Below, piece by piece: positions 34,161 through 44,202 of a stretch of 64,000 nt of DNA. Location of the stretch: assembly GCA_900758495.1 (NCBI GenBank), contig CAAERO010000004.1, forward strand, positions 1-64,000, in the 5' to 3' direction. A program made the position numbers and the translations under genes. How positions within the stretch are numbered: the stretch's first letter is position 1; each line of letters starts with the position of its first letter. The stretch comes from Bacilli bacterium (lineage in GTDB: Bacteria; Bacillota_I; Bacilli_A; RF39; UBA660). The notes under the pieces are model-generated. The model did no database searches. It saw only the letters and a program-made list of their open reading frames with translations, and had not been told where the DNA came from.

Positions 34161-35978
34161 ATGGATAAACAAAAACTAAAAAAGACAGTTACTTTAGTAG
34201 TCGTAGTTCTTGTCATATTATATATATTATGGAATTTTTTCCTTTATCCACATCAAGCCTTTAGACATAATGAAAAAATATTAAGTGAAGCAGGGAAAAG
34301 ATATTTTGAAATAAATAGTAGAAATCTACCAACAGAAGCTGGAAGGGTTTCTACTGTTTCGCTTGAAACACTTATTAAACAGAAATACTTAGACGAATTA
34401 AAGATAAAGGATAATCTTTGTGATATAAGAGAAAGTGATGTTAAAGTAAAAAATGAAAGTAGTGGTGAAAAATCCTATTACACTCACTTAAAATGTGGTT
34501 CTAGACATAGTAATATTGATTCTACTGGACCAGTAATAAAATTAAATGGCAAAAGTAAAATGACAATTAATATTGGTGATACTTTTACTGATCCAGGAAT
34601 TTTCAATGTCAGAGATGCAACTGATGGTGAATTGAAAATAGATGATGTTTATATCAAAGGTAGTGTCAACACTAATAAGATAGGAACTTATGAAATAACT
34701 TATACTGCATATGATTCTTTAGAAAATGAAACAACTGTAACTAGAACTGTTAGAGTAGTTAAAAAACTAAGTAACACTATAAAAAAGGCTACCCAAGAAA
34801 CAAATAATTATTATAAAGGTACATTAGTAGATAATTACATAATGTTTAATAATATGATCTTTAGAATAGTTCGTGTTAATAAAGATAATACTGTAACAAT
34901 TGTAAGTGATAGTCCACTAGCAAATATTGATTATAATGCTTCAAATGGTAGATTTGAAGATAGTAATATGGATGAGTGGTTAAATAAATACTTCTATAAT
35001 CTTTTAAATAGTAAGAGTAAAAAATTAATAGTATCAAGTAAATGGTGTGATGATGTAATAACTGATGAAACTATTACTAAGACAACTTGTGATAGATACA
35101 CCTCTTTAAAAAAGGTAGGAATCTTATCAATTGAAGATTATAATAATACCTTTAATGAACAGAAAAATACCTATTTAAATAGTACTTCAAGAACTTGGTA
35201 TAATAACTTTACTAAAAATAATGAGGTTTGGTCAATTAAATCCAGTTCATCAGCTGCTTATAAAGATAATATCTTATTAAATATTAAACCAGCTCTTACT
35301 TTATCTAGCGAAATAGAAATAGAAAGTGGAACTGGTGAACAAGATGATCCTTATATTATTGGCGCAGAAACAAATGCTAAAAGGGATATGAAAGTTAATA
35401 AATTAGATATAGGGCAAAAGATTAGTTATTCAGGTTATACTTGGGTAATAGCTGGTAAGGAAGATGATGGCACAACGGAGATTATAATGGATGATTACTT
35501 AAATACTGGCGAAGAAGGACTAGGAGATAGAGTTAATATTTCTTATAACACTGCAAGTTCGGTAAAAATTTATAATCCTAAAGAACAAGGAAATATTGGT
35601 TATCAAATTTCTAATGAATTATCTAAGTATATTGATACAAGTTATCTAGTAAGCAAGGATATTGAAGTGCCAATATATGCAAAAAATGTAACATACAAGG
35701 GAAAACATGCAACAAAAACTTATAAAGTAAGACTATCTGTACCATCAGTATTTGAAATATTTAGTGGTAAGTTAAAAGGAATAGCAAGTTCTTATTGGTT
35801 AATTGATTCATCTAAAGAAGAAGAAAATAAAACTTTAATTGAAACTGATGGAACGACACCATTCTATTATAGAGAAACTAATAAGTCAGCAGGAGTAAGA
35901 TTAAAAGCATATCTTAAAAAGAGTGTTTATGTAAAATCTGATGATTGTACAAATAGTGTTTGTAGAATTGGAAAGTAG
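34161..35978 (+). CDS. Pseudopilin-like protein with Ig-like domain
   Basis: A 605-aa protein. One N-terminal membrane helix (VTLVVVVLVILYILWNFF) runs into a helical stretch AGKRYFEINSRNLPTEAGRVSTVSLETLIKQKYL, the layout of pilin-like proteins whose N-terminal helix is followed by a small globular domain. Next is a DUF5011-type Ig-like domain (DTFTDPGIFNVRDATDG ... GTYEITYTAYDS, ~130-200), then two larger extracellular domains. It is paralogous to the last gene of the cluster (57654-58859) in the anchor, the pilin-like part and the IMFNNMIFRIVRVNKDN region. Probably a surface adhesin or tip subunit. Confidence 0.7.
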   Translation: MDKQKLKKTVTLVVVVLVILYILWNFFLYPHQAFRHNEKILSEAGKRYFEINSRNLPTEAGRVSTVSLETLIKQKYLDELKIKDNLCDIRESDVKVKNESSGEKSYYTHLKCGSRHSNIDSTGPVIKLNGKSKMTINIGDTFTDPGIFNVRDATDGELKIDDVYIKGSVNTNKIGTYEITYTAYDSLENETTVTRTVRVVKKLSNTIKKATQETNNYYKGTLVDNYIMFNNMIFRIVRVNKDNTVTIVSDSPLANIDYNASNGRFEDSNMDEWLNKYFYNLLNSKSKKLIVSSKWCDDVITDETITKTTCDRYTSLKKVGILSIEDYNNTFNEQKNTYLNSTSRTWYNNFTKNNEVWSIKSSSSAAYKDNILLNIKPALTLSSEIEIESGTGEQDDPYIIGAETNAKRDMKVNKLDIGQKISYSGYTWVIAGKEDDGTTEIIMDDYLNTGEEGLGDRVNISYNTASSVKIYNPKEQGNIGYQISNELSKYIDTSYLVSKDIEVPIYAKNVTYKGKHATKTYKVRLSVPSVFEIFSGKLKGIASSYWLIDSSKEEENKTLIETDGTTPFYYRETNKSAGVRLKAYLKKSVYVKSDDCTNSVCRIGK

Positions 35979-35990
35979 TGAGGTGTAAAG

Positions 35991-36773
35991 ATGAGTAAAG
36001 AAAAGAAAATAACCTACTTAGCACTGATAATTCTTATTATAGCATCAGTTATTTATTTCATAACATCACTTCCTAAAACGAGCAAATTTAAGATGCTTGA
36101 TAGGACAACAGAAATAAATGATGCTAAAAATAAAGGTAATAGGCTAGGTGGTTGGGTTAGAGTAGAGGGTACTAATATTGATATGCCAATAATTATAACC
36201 AGTCCTGGTTTCTATATGGATAAAAATGTTGATGGCAGTTATGGAAAAGTTTATTCAAGACCAGATAATGAAACTAATCATCCTAGTATAGTATCCCATA
36301 ACATTAGAAATGTATCGAGAAAACCAATAGTTGGTGATGATACAATGACTGGGTTTGAACAATTAATGAGTTTTATCTATCTAGATTTTATCAAAGAAAA
36401 TCAATATATTGCTTATACTGATGTTAATGGCAAACAGTCATTATATAGAATTTATGCAGTATCACTTATTGATGATGATCAAAAAGCAACTTATAAAGAT
36501 ACTTATACTGAACAAGAGGAAGACAAATATATCGATCAAGCGAAGAATGAAAGTATGTATGATATAGATGTCGATGTCAATGCAACAGATAAACAAGTAA
36601 GTCTTTTAACTTGTACAAGGTTCTATGGTAGTAGTACTTCTTACAGTTTTAAAGTAGATGCAAGAGAATTACGTGATGGTGAGAAACAACAATTAGCTAA
36701 AGTAAAGACCAATAAAAATTATGAAAAGATAGAAAAACGAATGAAGGAAGGTACAAAAAATGATAAAGCATAG
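35991..36773 (+). CDS. Class B-type sortase
   Basis: A 260-aa transpeptidase anchored by one N-terminal helix (~9-27). The fold signature GGWVRVEGTNIDMPIII is typical of SrtB. Catalytic His103 (VSHNIRN), Cys208 (LLTCTRF) and Arg225 (KVDARE) are all present. It would join a surface or pilus protein to the wall or to another subunit. No product in the window ends in a classical sorting signal, so its substrate is unknown. It overlaps the next gene by 14 bases. Confidence 0.9.
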   Translation: MSKEKKITYLALIILIIASVIYFITSLPKTSKFKMLDRTTEINDAKNKGNRLGGWVRVEGTNIDMPIIITSPGFYMDKNVDGSYGKVYSRPDNETNHPSIVSHNIRNVSRKPIVGDDTMTGFEQLMSFIYLDFIKENQYIAYTDVNGKQSLYRIYAVSLIDDDQKATYKDTYTEQEEDKYIDQAKNESMYDIDVDVNATDKQVSLLTCTRFYGSSTSYSFKVDARELRDGEKQQLAKVKTNKNYEKIEKRMKEGTKNDKA

Positions 36774-39660
36774 GAAAATAAAATTACTCAGTGTAATTGT
36801 AATAGCTTGTATTCTTTTGACACCAGCTACCAAGTCAGCTAGTGATACTTGTCCTAGTGTTGATACTTATATTCAAGAATATTTGAATTTAAATGGTAGT
36901 GGTAGCACAGTTGGAGAACGGGCTTATGTTAAAAATGGTGATATTATAACTTACAGTATAAAGCCAGAATATATTAAGTATGTTACTATTTATGCAGGTG
37001 AAGATTTGATTACTCCAGATGCTAATGGTAATGTTTCAATTGATATTGCTAAGTATGATGAAAAAGGTGGAGTAGTTTCAATTAACTTTGTATCTCCACC
37101 ACTTGAAGATAAAAAATCAAAGGATGATTCTAAAAAGGATAATACTAGTGCAACTACTAATTCAGCTATTAAACCAGCTGAAAATTGTAGTGCGCAACTT
37201 ACCCAAACCTTTACATCAGGTGGAGGAAGGCTTGAATTTAATCAAGGTGAGCTTAATGATATTCAAAACTCTTTAAATGAAATTAGTAATTTACAAAAAG
37301 AAAATACGACTATCACTCCAGGTTTTGATGATCCAATTAGTGGTGATTTTACTAAAGTAAGTGATCCAACTAAAGCAACTAAATTAATGTGTAAATATGA
37401 TAAGGATTCAGGTAAAACTGTTCAGAAATATACACATACTGGTCAAAAAGACACTGGTGATCAATGGTGTAAAGTTACTTGTCGTGAAGATGTAGTAGTT
37501 TCTATGGATCCACCAGTTATTACTCAATCAGGTATGTGCTTCAGCTATGTAGCAGATATTAAAACTAAATCAGTTTGTAAAGCAGAATATTTAAAACCAG
37601 CTCCAGTATTACATTATGGATGTACTGCTCCAAGTTATTGCTCTGGTGGTACAGATAAAGGTGGTCCTAATGAATCATTTGATAGCTGTGTAAATTCGTG
37701 TGATGGTGGTGAATATACTCAATCTTGTATTAATAAATGTTACAATAAAGTATATGGTTCAACAGAAGAAGATACGACAACTACTGAAAAGAAGTCAACT
37801 ACTAAAAAAGTAAGTAATACTACAACAGATACAAAGAAAGATACTACAACTAAAGATAGTGAGAATGAAGGAGTTACTTATCTTAATAATTTAAAAACTA
37901 ACTATCAATTTATAGAACCAACTAAATTAGCTTCTGGTTATATTGATATAGGTGGAAGTGTTGGGAAAGTTAGATGTTATACAGATGCCGAATTAGCAGT
38001 ACAAGGTGTTAGCGCAGAAGATGTTTATAACTCAAAAAAATATCTACCTGGTGGAACTTATGCTAATGGCGGCTGGACTCCAACAGCAGGGTACTATTCA
38101 ATTAATCAAAAAGGAGAAAAAGTATGGCATGCAAAGGGTGGCTGTCCAAGTCAAATTAACTATCATTATTTTGCTTCCCTTGGTAAAACAAGTTTAACAC
38201 TTAGTGAGTTGAATGGTACATTTAGATTTCCTAGAACAGGTAATATTCATGTATATGCCCCAGATAACGCTGGAGGAGCTTTAAGACGAATTAGTGTTAA
38301 TGGTGATGCTAATGAATGTCAAGAATCTTGTGGAACTTCTAGTATGTGTCAAGGCCTAGTTAACGGTTATAATGCTTATGGTACAAATAATAAAGGTCAA
38401 ACAGTACAAGCTTATGATAAAGATCAAAATATCGTTACTAAAGAACAAGCTAAGATGATTTTTGATGCTGAAGTTAAAAAATGGAAAGAAGACCAAAAGA
38501 AATGTAAAGCTTCTGCTAATGATTGTACAACTTTAAAGAGTAACTATGTTATTCAAACAAGTGAGATTAGTAAAAATTCAGGTAAAGATTTAGGAGAAAA
38601 ATATACTTCTAATCAAAATGGTAAGAATATCACAGCTAGTGGTGCTGGTGGATATACTAGTATGGTAATTAATACTAATGGAAGATGTGTTACTGGTAGT
38701 TGTGAAAATAAAAGTAGTGAATACTGTTCTAACTTAGATAGTACTAAGAATAATAGTGAGTTAGTTACTTATTGTAATGATAAAGACTCTTGTAAAAATT
38801 CTGGTACACCTGGATGTAAAGCAGGAAATATTTGCTATGATCATCATACAACAATTTCATTCCCTAAAAACTATATGAATGTTAAGACAGGTCAAACAAA
38901 AGTAGAAATATCTAAAGATAAATTACCTTATTTCGTTGCTCTTGGAAATGCTTATTGTACAAATTTATCTACTAAAGAGGTTAATACTGCTTGGTATGAC
39001 TATAAATTAGATGATACTAACAAGACAGCTAAACCAGCAGAAAGTAAGATTAAGAAAAATATTACTGCTAAGATTAATGATTATGGAATATTTAAATGGA
39101 ACTTTGATTTATCTTGTTTCTTTGCAATTAAAAACCCAACTACAGGAGAATGTAATGGAGATGATTGTAAAGAGAAAAAATGTACTGGAACAGGTTGTGA
39201 TGATGGAGTAGAAACACCATTATCAAATGCTAAAGTACGTTCAGTTGATACAACTGATTTATTCCCTAATCGTGAACCAAGATTTAACTGGAGTAGTAAA
39301 GCTAAAAATGTAAGTAATAAAAGTTATAAGATTGATCCAGAATCATTAGTTAAAGAAATTGAAACTCTTGGAGATGCTGTTTACGATACAGATAAAGAAG
39401 CACAAAATCTTGATTACCATATAGTTTTAAAAACTAGTGATATTAACAATGTAAGAAAATATAACAAAGAAAAGAAAACTTATAATGATACCGATAATGG
39501 TACAGGTGTTAATAAAATAGCAGGTGAAAAAGTTTGGGGTGTTACAGTTTACCGTAGTAAGTTCCTAGATGAAAATAAGAATATCGTAGTAAAACGTGGT
39601 CTTCTTGGCTGTAATAATCAATCAAGCGTTAATACTTGTGCTACTGAAGGAGGTAAATAA
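36760..39660 (+). CDS. Large secreted cysteine-rich protein
   Basis: A 966-aa exported protein. A signal peptide (LLSVIVIACILLTPATKSAS) is followed by a mature part with dozens of cysteines, often in CxxxC or closely spaced pairs (SYCSGG, CVNSCDGG, CINKC, CQESCG, CKNSGTPGCKAG), and a threonine/lysine linker near residues 340-370 (TTTTEKKSTTKKV). No C-terminal anchor. An internal NPTTG (~792) resembles a sortase B site. It is probably the main surface structure served by the sortase. No known family. Confidence 0.75.
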   Translation: MIKHRKIKLLSVIVIACILLTPATKSASDTCPSVDTYIQEYLNLNGSGSTVGERAYVKNGDIITYSIKPEYIKYVTIYAGEDLITPDANGNVSIDIAKYDEKGGVVSINFVSPPLEDKKSKDDSKKDNTSATTNSAIKPAENCSAQLTQTFTSGGGRLEFNQGELNDIQNSLNEISNLQKENTTITPGFDDPISGDFTKVSDPTKATKLMCKYDKDSGKTVQKYTHTGQKDTGDQWCKVTCREDVVVSMDPPVITQSGMCFSYVADIKTKSVCKAEYLKPAPVLHYGCTAPSYCSGGTDKGGPNESFDSCVNSCDGGEYTQSCINKCYNKVYGSTEEDTTTTEKKSTTKKVSNTTTDTKKDTTTKDSENEGVTYLNNLKTNYQFIEPTKLASGYIDIGGSVGKVRCYTDAELAVQGVSAEDVYNSKKYLPGGTYANGGWTPTAGYYSINQKGEKVWHAKGGCPSQINYHYFASLGKTSLTLSELNGTFRFPRTGNIHVYAPDNAGGALRRISVNGDANECQESCGTSSMCQGLVNGYNAYGTNNKGQTVQAYDKDQNIVTKEQAKMIFDAEVKKWKEDQKKCKASANDCTTLKSNYVIQTSEISKNSGKDLGEKYTSNQNGKNITASGAGGYTSMVINTNGRCVTGSCENKSSEYCSNLDSTKNNSELVTYCNDKDSCKNSGTPGCKAGNICYDHHTTISFPKNYMNVKTGQTKVEISKDKLPYFVALGNAYCTNLSTKEVNTAWYDYKLDDTNKTAKPAESKIKKNITAKINDYGIFKWNFDLSCFFAIKNPTTGECNGDDCKEKKCTGTGCDDGVETPLSNAKVRSVDTTDLFPNREPRFNWSSKAKNVSNKSYKIDPESLVKEIETLGDAVYDTDKEAQNLDYHIVLKTSDINNVRKYNKEKKTYNDTDNGTGVNKIAGEKVWGVTVYRSKFLDENKNIVVKRGLLGCNNQSSVNTCATEGGK

Positions 39661-39662
39661 GT

Positions 39663-40154
39663 ATGAATAGAGCAATGTTAATAATCGGAATAATTATGCT
39701 AGCAATGTTTACTTTTGGAGTAATTAACATAGCATCAGATTTCCAGTCAGGAAATGAACTTGATTATTACTTATTAAAAGAAACAACTGAAGCAGCTATG
39801 ATTGATGCTACAGATATTGGATATTATAGAATGAGCGGTGGACTATATCGAATAGATAAAGAAAAATTTGTTGAGAGTTTCGTTCGCCGCTTCTCTCAAA
39901 ATGTTGTTAACACTAGAAATTATGATATAAAATTCTATGACATAAATGAAACTCCACCAAAGGTTACCGTTAAAGTAGATTCTTCTACATCAGTTGTATT
40001 TAATGATGATACTATTCAAATAAGTAATAAAATTACTAGTATAATGGAAACTGATTATGAGACAAACGAGTTAACGACAAGACTTGCCAATAGTGGAAAA
40101 CTAGACTACAGTAAGATTGATGAAGTTTATACTAAATTATTATCAGCAAGTTAA
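39663..40154 (+). CDS. TadE-like pseudopilin 1
   Basis: A 163-aa protein with an N-terminal hydrophobic helix (AMLIIGIIMLAMFTFGVINI) and a small extracytoplasmic domain (YYLLKETTEAAMIDATDIGYYRM ... PPKVTVKVDSSTSVVF). This is the outline of Tad-type pseudopilins (TadE/F) and of the DUF5411-like proteins near them. Two bases separate it from the cysteine-rich gene. The assignment rests on architecture and the CpaB-CpaF-TadBC context. Confidence 0.6.
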   Translation: MNRAMLIIGIIMLAMFTFGVINIASDFQSGNELDYYLLKETTEAAMIDATDIGYYRMSGGLYRIDKEKFVESFVRRFSQNVVNTRNYDIKFYDINETPPKVTVKVDSSTSVVFNDDTIQISNKITSIMETDYETNELTTRLANSGKLDYSKIDEVYTKLLSAS

Positions 40155-40175
40155 GAATAGAAGGGAAGGATAAAA

Positions 40176-40994
40176 ATGAATAGTTTTAATGTAGGAATAA
40201 AGAAATTTTTTGCCAACAAGAATACAGTTACAGTAGTAGGTGTTGCTCTTGCTATCTTAGTACTATACTTTGGATATGAATGGAGAGTAAAAAGTTCTAT
40301 CAACCCAGTAACTGTTCCTTATGCTTTAAAAACCATCAGTCCAGGAACCCAAATAACTGATGAGTTAATTGGAACGGTTGAAGTTCCACCAGCAATGCTA
40401 AAGGGTGATGCTTATACAAGAAAGTCAGATGTAGTAGATATGTATGCTGCTATTGATACTATAATTCCAGAAGGAAGTTTATTCTATCAAAGAAGTGTTG
40501 TAAGTAAAGAAAAATTAAAAACAAATATCTTATCTTATCCAAAGAATTATGTTTTATATAACTTAACTGTTAATATGTCTAGTACATATAGTAACTCTAT
40601 GGTACCAGGTAACTATATTGACATTTATCTAAAAGTTATGAATCATGTAGATGAAAATGAAACAGTTACTGAAAATAATGATAAGATTATGGTAGGTAAA
40701 TTACTAGAAAACGTTAAGATTTTAGGAGTTTATGATAGTAATGGACAAAGCGTATTCGCTAACGTTGATGAAAATAGAACTCCAGCTCAAATAATCTTTG
40801 CAGTACCAGAAGAATATCACATCTTATTACGTAAAGCATCTTATTTAAGAGCATATGATTCTGAGATTATTCCAGTACCAACTAATGAAAGTTTAGAGAA
40901 AAATCCAGGAGATGTAAAAATATCTAACGAAGACTTAAAGAACTTTATTAATAGAGTAACAGCTATGACTGAAGCAGATCTTGCTCAACAATAG
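40176..40994 (+). CDS. cpaB: CpaB/RcpC-like SAF-domain protein
   Basis: A 272-aa Flp-pilus assembly protein. It has an N-terminal membrane helix (TVVGVALAILVLYFGYEW) and a SAF domain (VPYALKTISPGTQITDELIGTVEVP, DTIIPEGSLFYQRSVV), then the RcpC-type extracytoplasmic domain (YNLTVNMSSTYSNSMVPGNYIDIYL). CpaB proteins may bind wall glycan and guide the pilus. It lies directly before cpaF as in Tad loci. Confidence 0.85.
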   Translation: MNSFNVGIKKFFANKNTVTVVGVALAILVLYFGYEWRVKSSINPVTVPYALKTISPGTQITDELIGTVEVPPAMLKGDAYTRKSDVVDMYAAIDTIIPEGSLFYQRSVVSKEKLKTNILSYPKNYVLYNLTVNMSSTYSNSMVPGNYIDIYLKVMNHVDENETVTENNDKIMVGKLLENVKILGVYDSNGQSVFANVDENRTPAQIIFAVPEEYHILLRKASYLRAYDSEIIPVPTNESLEKNPGDVKISNEDLKNFINRVTAMTEADLAQQ

Positions 40995-41015
40995 TTAAAG
41001 AAAGAGGGAAATAAA

Positions 41016-42443
41016 ATGACTGAATCCATTTTTGATAAGTTAGATTTTGGGGTATTGAAGCCACTACTAGATAATGATGATATAACTGATATTTCGTATT
41101 GTAATCATGGTCAAGTATGGATTCGTTCTTTAACCTATGGTTCACAAAGAACAGAAGTAGCAGGACTTAATGATACTTTTATGGAGAAGCTTGCCTTTCA
41201 GTGTTCTAATGTTATGGGAACAACATTCAATAATGCTAAACCATTCCTAGACGCTGAAAGTGCTGAACTTCGTCTTAACTTTGTTCATGAATCAATAGCT
41301 ACTAACGGAATAGCTGCTGTTATTCGTAAAACACCAGCTAAGATAAGACTTTCTAGGGATAAATTATTAGCAGAAGATTATTTTACTGCTAATATTCATG
41401 ATATCTTAATGAAATGTGTTGAAGGTCACTGCAATATTATTGTAAGTGGTGAAACTGGTTCTGGTAAAACTGAGTTTGTTAAATATTTAGCAAGTCATAC
41501 AAAGGAAAATGAGAAAATTATTACAATTGAAGATACTCTAGAACTTCACTTGGATAAAATTTTTCCCCATCGCGATATAGTGGCAATGAAAACTAATAAT
41601 GTTGCTAGTTATACAGACGTATTAGTTACTTGTATGCGTCAGAATCCAAAGTGGATTCTACTATCCGAAGTACGTAGTGCTGAAGCAGTTACTGCAGTCA
41701 GAAACTCTATATCTTCAGGACACAATATCTTATCAACAATTCATGCTGATAAAGCAAGTGCTATTCCATATCGTCTATATTCACTTTTGGAAACAGATAT
41801 TGATGTAGATCAATTCTTAACAACTATTTATCGTTATATTCAATTAGGTGTTCATATCAAAGCTTATTATAGTAAACAGTATGGAAAATTTCATCGTGAA
41901 GTAGATGAAGTAGTAGAGTTTTATGTTGATGAAGATAATAAACCAGTAAGTCGAGTTTTATATCAGAAAACTTTTGGTAAGAAACCTGTTCAGAATATGC
42001 CAAGTAAACACTTACTAGAATACTTAGAAAATCAAAATATTAACATTGATAATTTGCTAACTAATCAAGATTCAATGGTTAATCTAGATAGTGAATTAGA
42101 AAAAATGGAGTCAGCTGCTGCTGAAGATGTACCTGCTGTTAAGCCAGTTACTTTAGATTCAGTTAACAACAATAGTGAACAACCTGTTCTCCAACCAATT
42201 AATCTAGAAATGCCTAAAGAACAACTTATTCAACCTCAGGTAATATCAGTTGTACCTGAAGTTGGAGAAAATATACAAAATATCACACCAATGAATAATA
42301 ATGGGGTAGTAAACCAAACGCCTAATATTCCTAACCAAGCAGTTAGTGAAATAACTAGTAGTTCATTACCAAATGTTGCTACTATTCAATCAGTAAGCCC
42401 TGTTCCAGAACAAAATATTCCATTTCCTAGTGAAGTGTTGTAG
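41016..42443 (+). CDS. cpaF: CpaF/TadA-type secretion ATPase
   Basis: A 475-aa hexameric ATPase of the VirB11/T2SSE family that powers Tad pilus assembly. Walker A GETGSGKT (145-152), Asp box TIEDTLEL (170-177), Walker B WILLSEVR (213-220) and His box SGHNILSTIHA (234-244) are complete. After about residue 340 comes a disordered Pro/Asn/Gln tail of some 120 residues, unusual for CpaF. The cluster has no second VirB11-like ATPase, so this one may serve both pilus and T4SS halves. Confidence 0.93.
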   Translation: MTESIFDKLDFGVLKPLLDNDDITDISYCNHGQVWIRSLTYGSQRTEVAGLNDTFMEKLAFQCSNVMGTTFNNAKPFLDAESAELRLNFVHESIATNGIAAVIRKTPAKIRLSRDKLLAEDYFTANIHDILMKCVEGHCNIIVSGETGSGKTEFVKYLASHTKENEKIITIEDTLELHLDKIFPHRDIVAMKTNNVASYTDVLVTCMRQNPKWILLSEVRSAEAVTAVRNSISSGHNILSTIHADKASAIPYRLYSLLETDIDVDQFLTTIYRYIQLGVHIKAYYSKQYGKFHREVDEVVEFYVDEDNKPVSRVLYQKTFGKKPVQNMPSKHLLEYLENQNINIDNLLTNQDSMVNLDSELEKMESAAAEDVPAVKPVTLDSVNNNSEQPVLQPINLEMPKEQLIQPQVISVVPEVGENIQNITPMNNNGVVNQTPNIPNQAVSEITSSSLPNVATIQSVSPVPEQNIPFPSEVL

Positions 42444-42457
42444 AAGGGAGGAAGTAT

Positions 42458-43351
42458 ATGGAACTTTTCTTATTAATCATAATTGGAGTAACCGTAGTAC
42501 TCTATAGAAATTATAAAGGAGAAAATGTCTCAAAATTTTTCTCCTCACAATTCCAAACAGTATATGATAAATTTGCTCCTTATTCCTTTAAAATGGTTCG
42601 TGAAAAAGCCAAAGATTTAGGACAAGAATTCACTCCAAGACAGTATTTAATGCAAATACTAATATTAGGAGGTTTTGCTGGAGTAGTATCATACTTATAC
42701 TTTTACAATGTTATAATATGCATAATTTATGTAATTGCTGCTATAGCTGCTGTTCCATATCTTGCTTATTTACGTTGTAAAAGAGTGTATAGTGAATTTG
42801 TCTTTGAACAGATTCAAGTTTATACAACCAACGTTATTATGGAGTTTGCAACAACGCAGTCATTTGTTAAATCGCTTGAAGGTGTAAGAGATTCAGGTGT
42901 TTTAGAAGATCCAGTTTTAACTGATGTAAATACAATGATTGATATGGCTTATGAGCAAGGATCAATAGATGAAGCAATAAACTTTATGAATGAAAAATAT
43001 CCATTCTATATTGTAAAAAATATGCATCAGTTGTTCTTACAAATCACTAAAGAAGGTGCAAGAGATACTGGTGAGAGTTTGGAAAATATGCAATTAGATA
43101 TCGATACATTAGTTGAAAGTGTATATAGAGATAGAATGGATAGAGCAAACTTTCATAAGAAATTTTTACAATATGGAGTAATATTATACTTACTAGTTAT
43201 GCTAGTACAGTATATGCTAGGTAGAACTAATTATTTAGCACTTATTGAAAAGACTTATGTACAAGTAATATTGCACTTTATCGTAATATTTAATGCATAC
43301 TTCCTAATTAAAGGTGAAAAATATTATAATGAGAATGTGGGGGCTGAGTAA
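42458..43351 (+). CDS. tadB: TadB-like inner membrane platform protein
   Basis: A 297-aa T2SSF-domain protein with helices near residues 1-15, 60-100 and 240-290, and the conserved cytoplasmic helices (IQVYTTNVIMEFATTQSFVKSLEGV ... FLQITKEGARDTGESLENMQLDID). It is the membrane partner of CpaF in Tad systems. GGGAGG precedes the ATG, and three bases separate it from the TadC-like gene. Confidence 0.85.
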   Translation: MELFLLIIIGVTVVLYRNYKGENVSKFFSSQFQTVYDKFAPYSFKMVREKAKDLGQEFTPRQYLMQILILGGFAGVVSYLYFYNVIICIIYVIAAIAAVPYLAYLRCKRVYSEFVFEQIQVYTTNVIMEFATTQSFVKSLEGVRDSGVLEDPVLTDVNTMIDMAYEQGSIDEAINFMNEKYPFYIVKNMHQLFLQITKEGARDTGESLENMQLDIDTLVESVYRDRMDRANFHKKFLQYGVILYLLVMLVQYMLGRTNYLALIEKTYVQVILHFIVIFNAYFLIKGEKYYNENVGAE

Positions 43352-43353
43352 AA

Positions 43354-44133
43354 ATGGAAATAGTTATAGTAGCGGTTCTTATAGTTGGTGTTTTAATCTA
43401 TAATAATACTATTGATAAAGATAAATTCATTAAAGATAATGCCCAATATTTTGACCTTTTAAGAGAAGATGATTACAATTTCTTAGTTATGGCAAAGTAT
43501 GGTGATAAAGCAGATAGTGATGTTTTATTTCAAAAAAGAGTAATTCTTGGAATTATAACTATCTTTGTAGTTATGTTTGTTTCAATGAATTCTTTAAGTC
43601 TATTAAATATCTTATTGTCAGTAGTTATTGGTTTTGCTGCTTTTAAATATCCATATGTTGGACTTAAAAACTATTATAAAAAACATCTGCATAATATTGA
43701 TGTCATGTTACCATATTACTTAAAGGGACTTGAAATTTTAATACAACACTATACAGTACCAGTTGCTATTGGTAAAAGTATTGAAGATGCTCCTGATTTA
43801 TTTAAACCAGGACTTAGAACTATGATTGAAAAAATTAATGCTGGTGATTCATCAATACAACCATATATGGATTTTGCTAATGAATATCCAGTAAGAGATT
43901 CTATGCGAATGATGCGTTTACTTTATCGTTTAGGTATTGGTGGACAAGAAAGAAAACAAGAAAGATTATTAATGTTTTCTAAGACAGTGTCTAATTTACA
44001 GGCAAAAGCTCGTGAGACTAAGTATAAAGAAAGACTTGATCATATGGGTAATCAAACAATGATAATGTTAGTTGTAACAGGTATTAGTGTTATGTTCTTG
44101 ATAGTTATTTCGTTAATGAAAATGACTTTTTAA
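43354..44133 (+). CDS. tadC: TadC-like inner membrane platform protein
   Basis: A 259-aa second T2SSF protein: membrane helices at the N-terminus (IVIVAVLIVGVLIY), ~70-100 and ~235-255, and the helical domain with LPYYLKGLEILIQHYTVPVAIGKSIEDAPD and ARETKYKERLDHMGNQTMIMLV. TadB and TadC form a heteromeric platform. It ends the first sub-block of the cluster; a fresh promoter follows. Confidence 0.85.
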   Translation: MEIVIVAVLIVGVLIYNNTIDKDKFIKDNAQYFDLLREDDYNFLVMAKYGDKADSDVLFQKRVILGIITIFVVMFVSMNSLSLLNILLSVVIGFAAFKYPYVGLKNYYKKHLHNIDVMLPYYLKGLEILIQHYTVPVAIGKSIEDAPDLFKPGLRTMIEKINAGDSSIQPYMDFANEYPVRDSMRMMRLLYRLGIGGQERKQERLLMFSKTVSNLQAKARETKYKERLDHMGNQTMIMLVVTGISVMFLIVISLMKMTF

Positions 44134-44143
44134 AGAAAAAAGG

Positions 44144-44171
44144 TTACAAATCATTGATTGTTTGTTATAAT
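44144..44171 (+). promoter_or_regulatory. Internal promoter of the small pilin
   Basis: TTACAA (44144-44149), 16-base spacer, TATAAT (44166-44171), 31 bases before the pilin start. Confidence 0.7.
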
Positions 44172-44202
44172 GTTTATATAGTAGGAAAGGAGAATGATAT
44201 AA

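Noticed and set aside
39133..39147. NPTTG in the cysteine-rich protein as a normal sortase signal
   Set aside because: It is ~170 residues from the C-terminus with no following membrane helix and basic tail; kept only as a weak hint.
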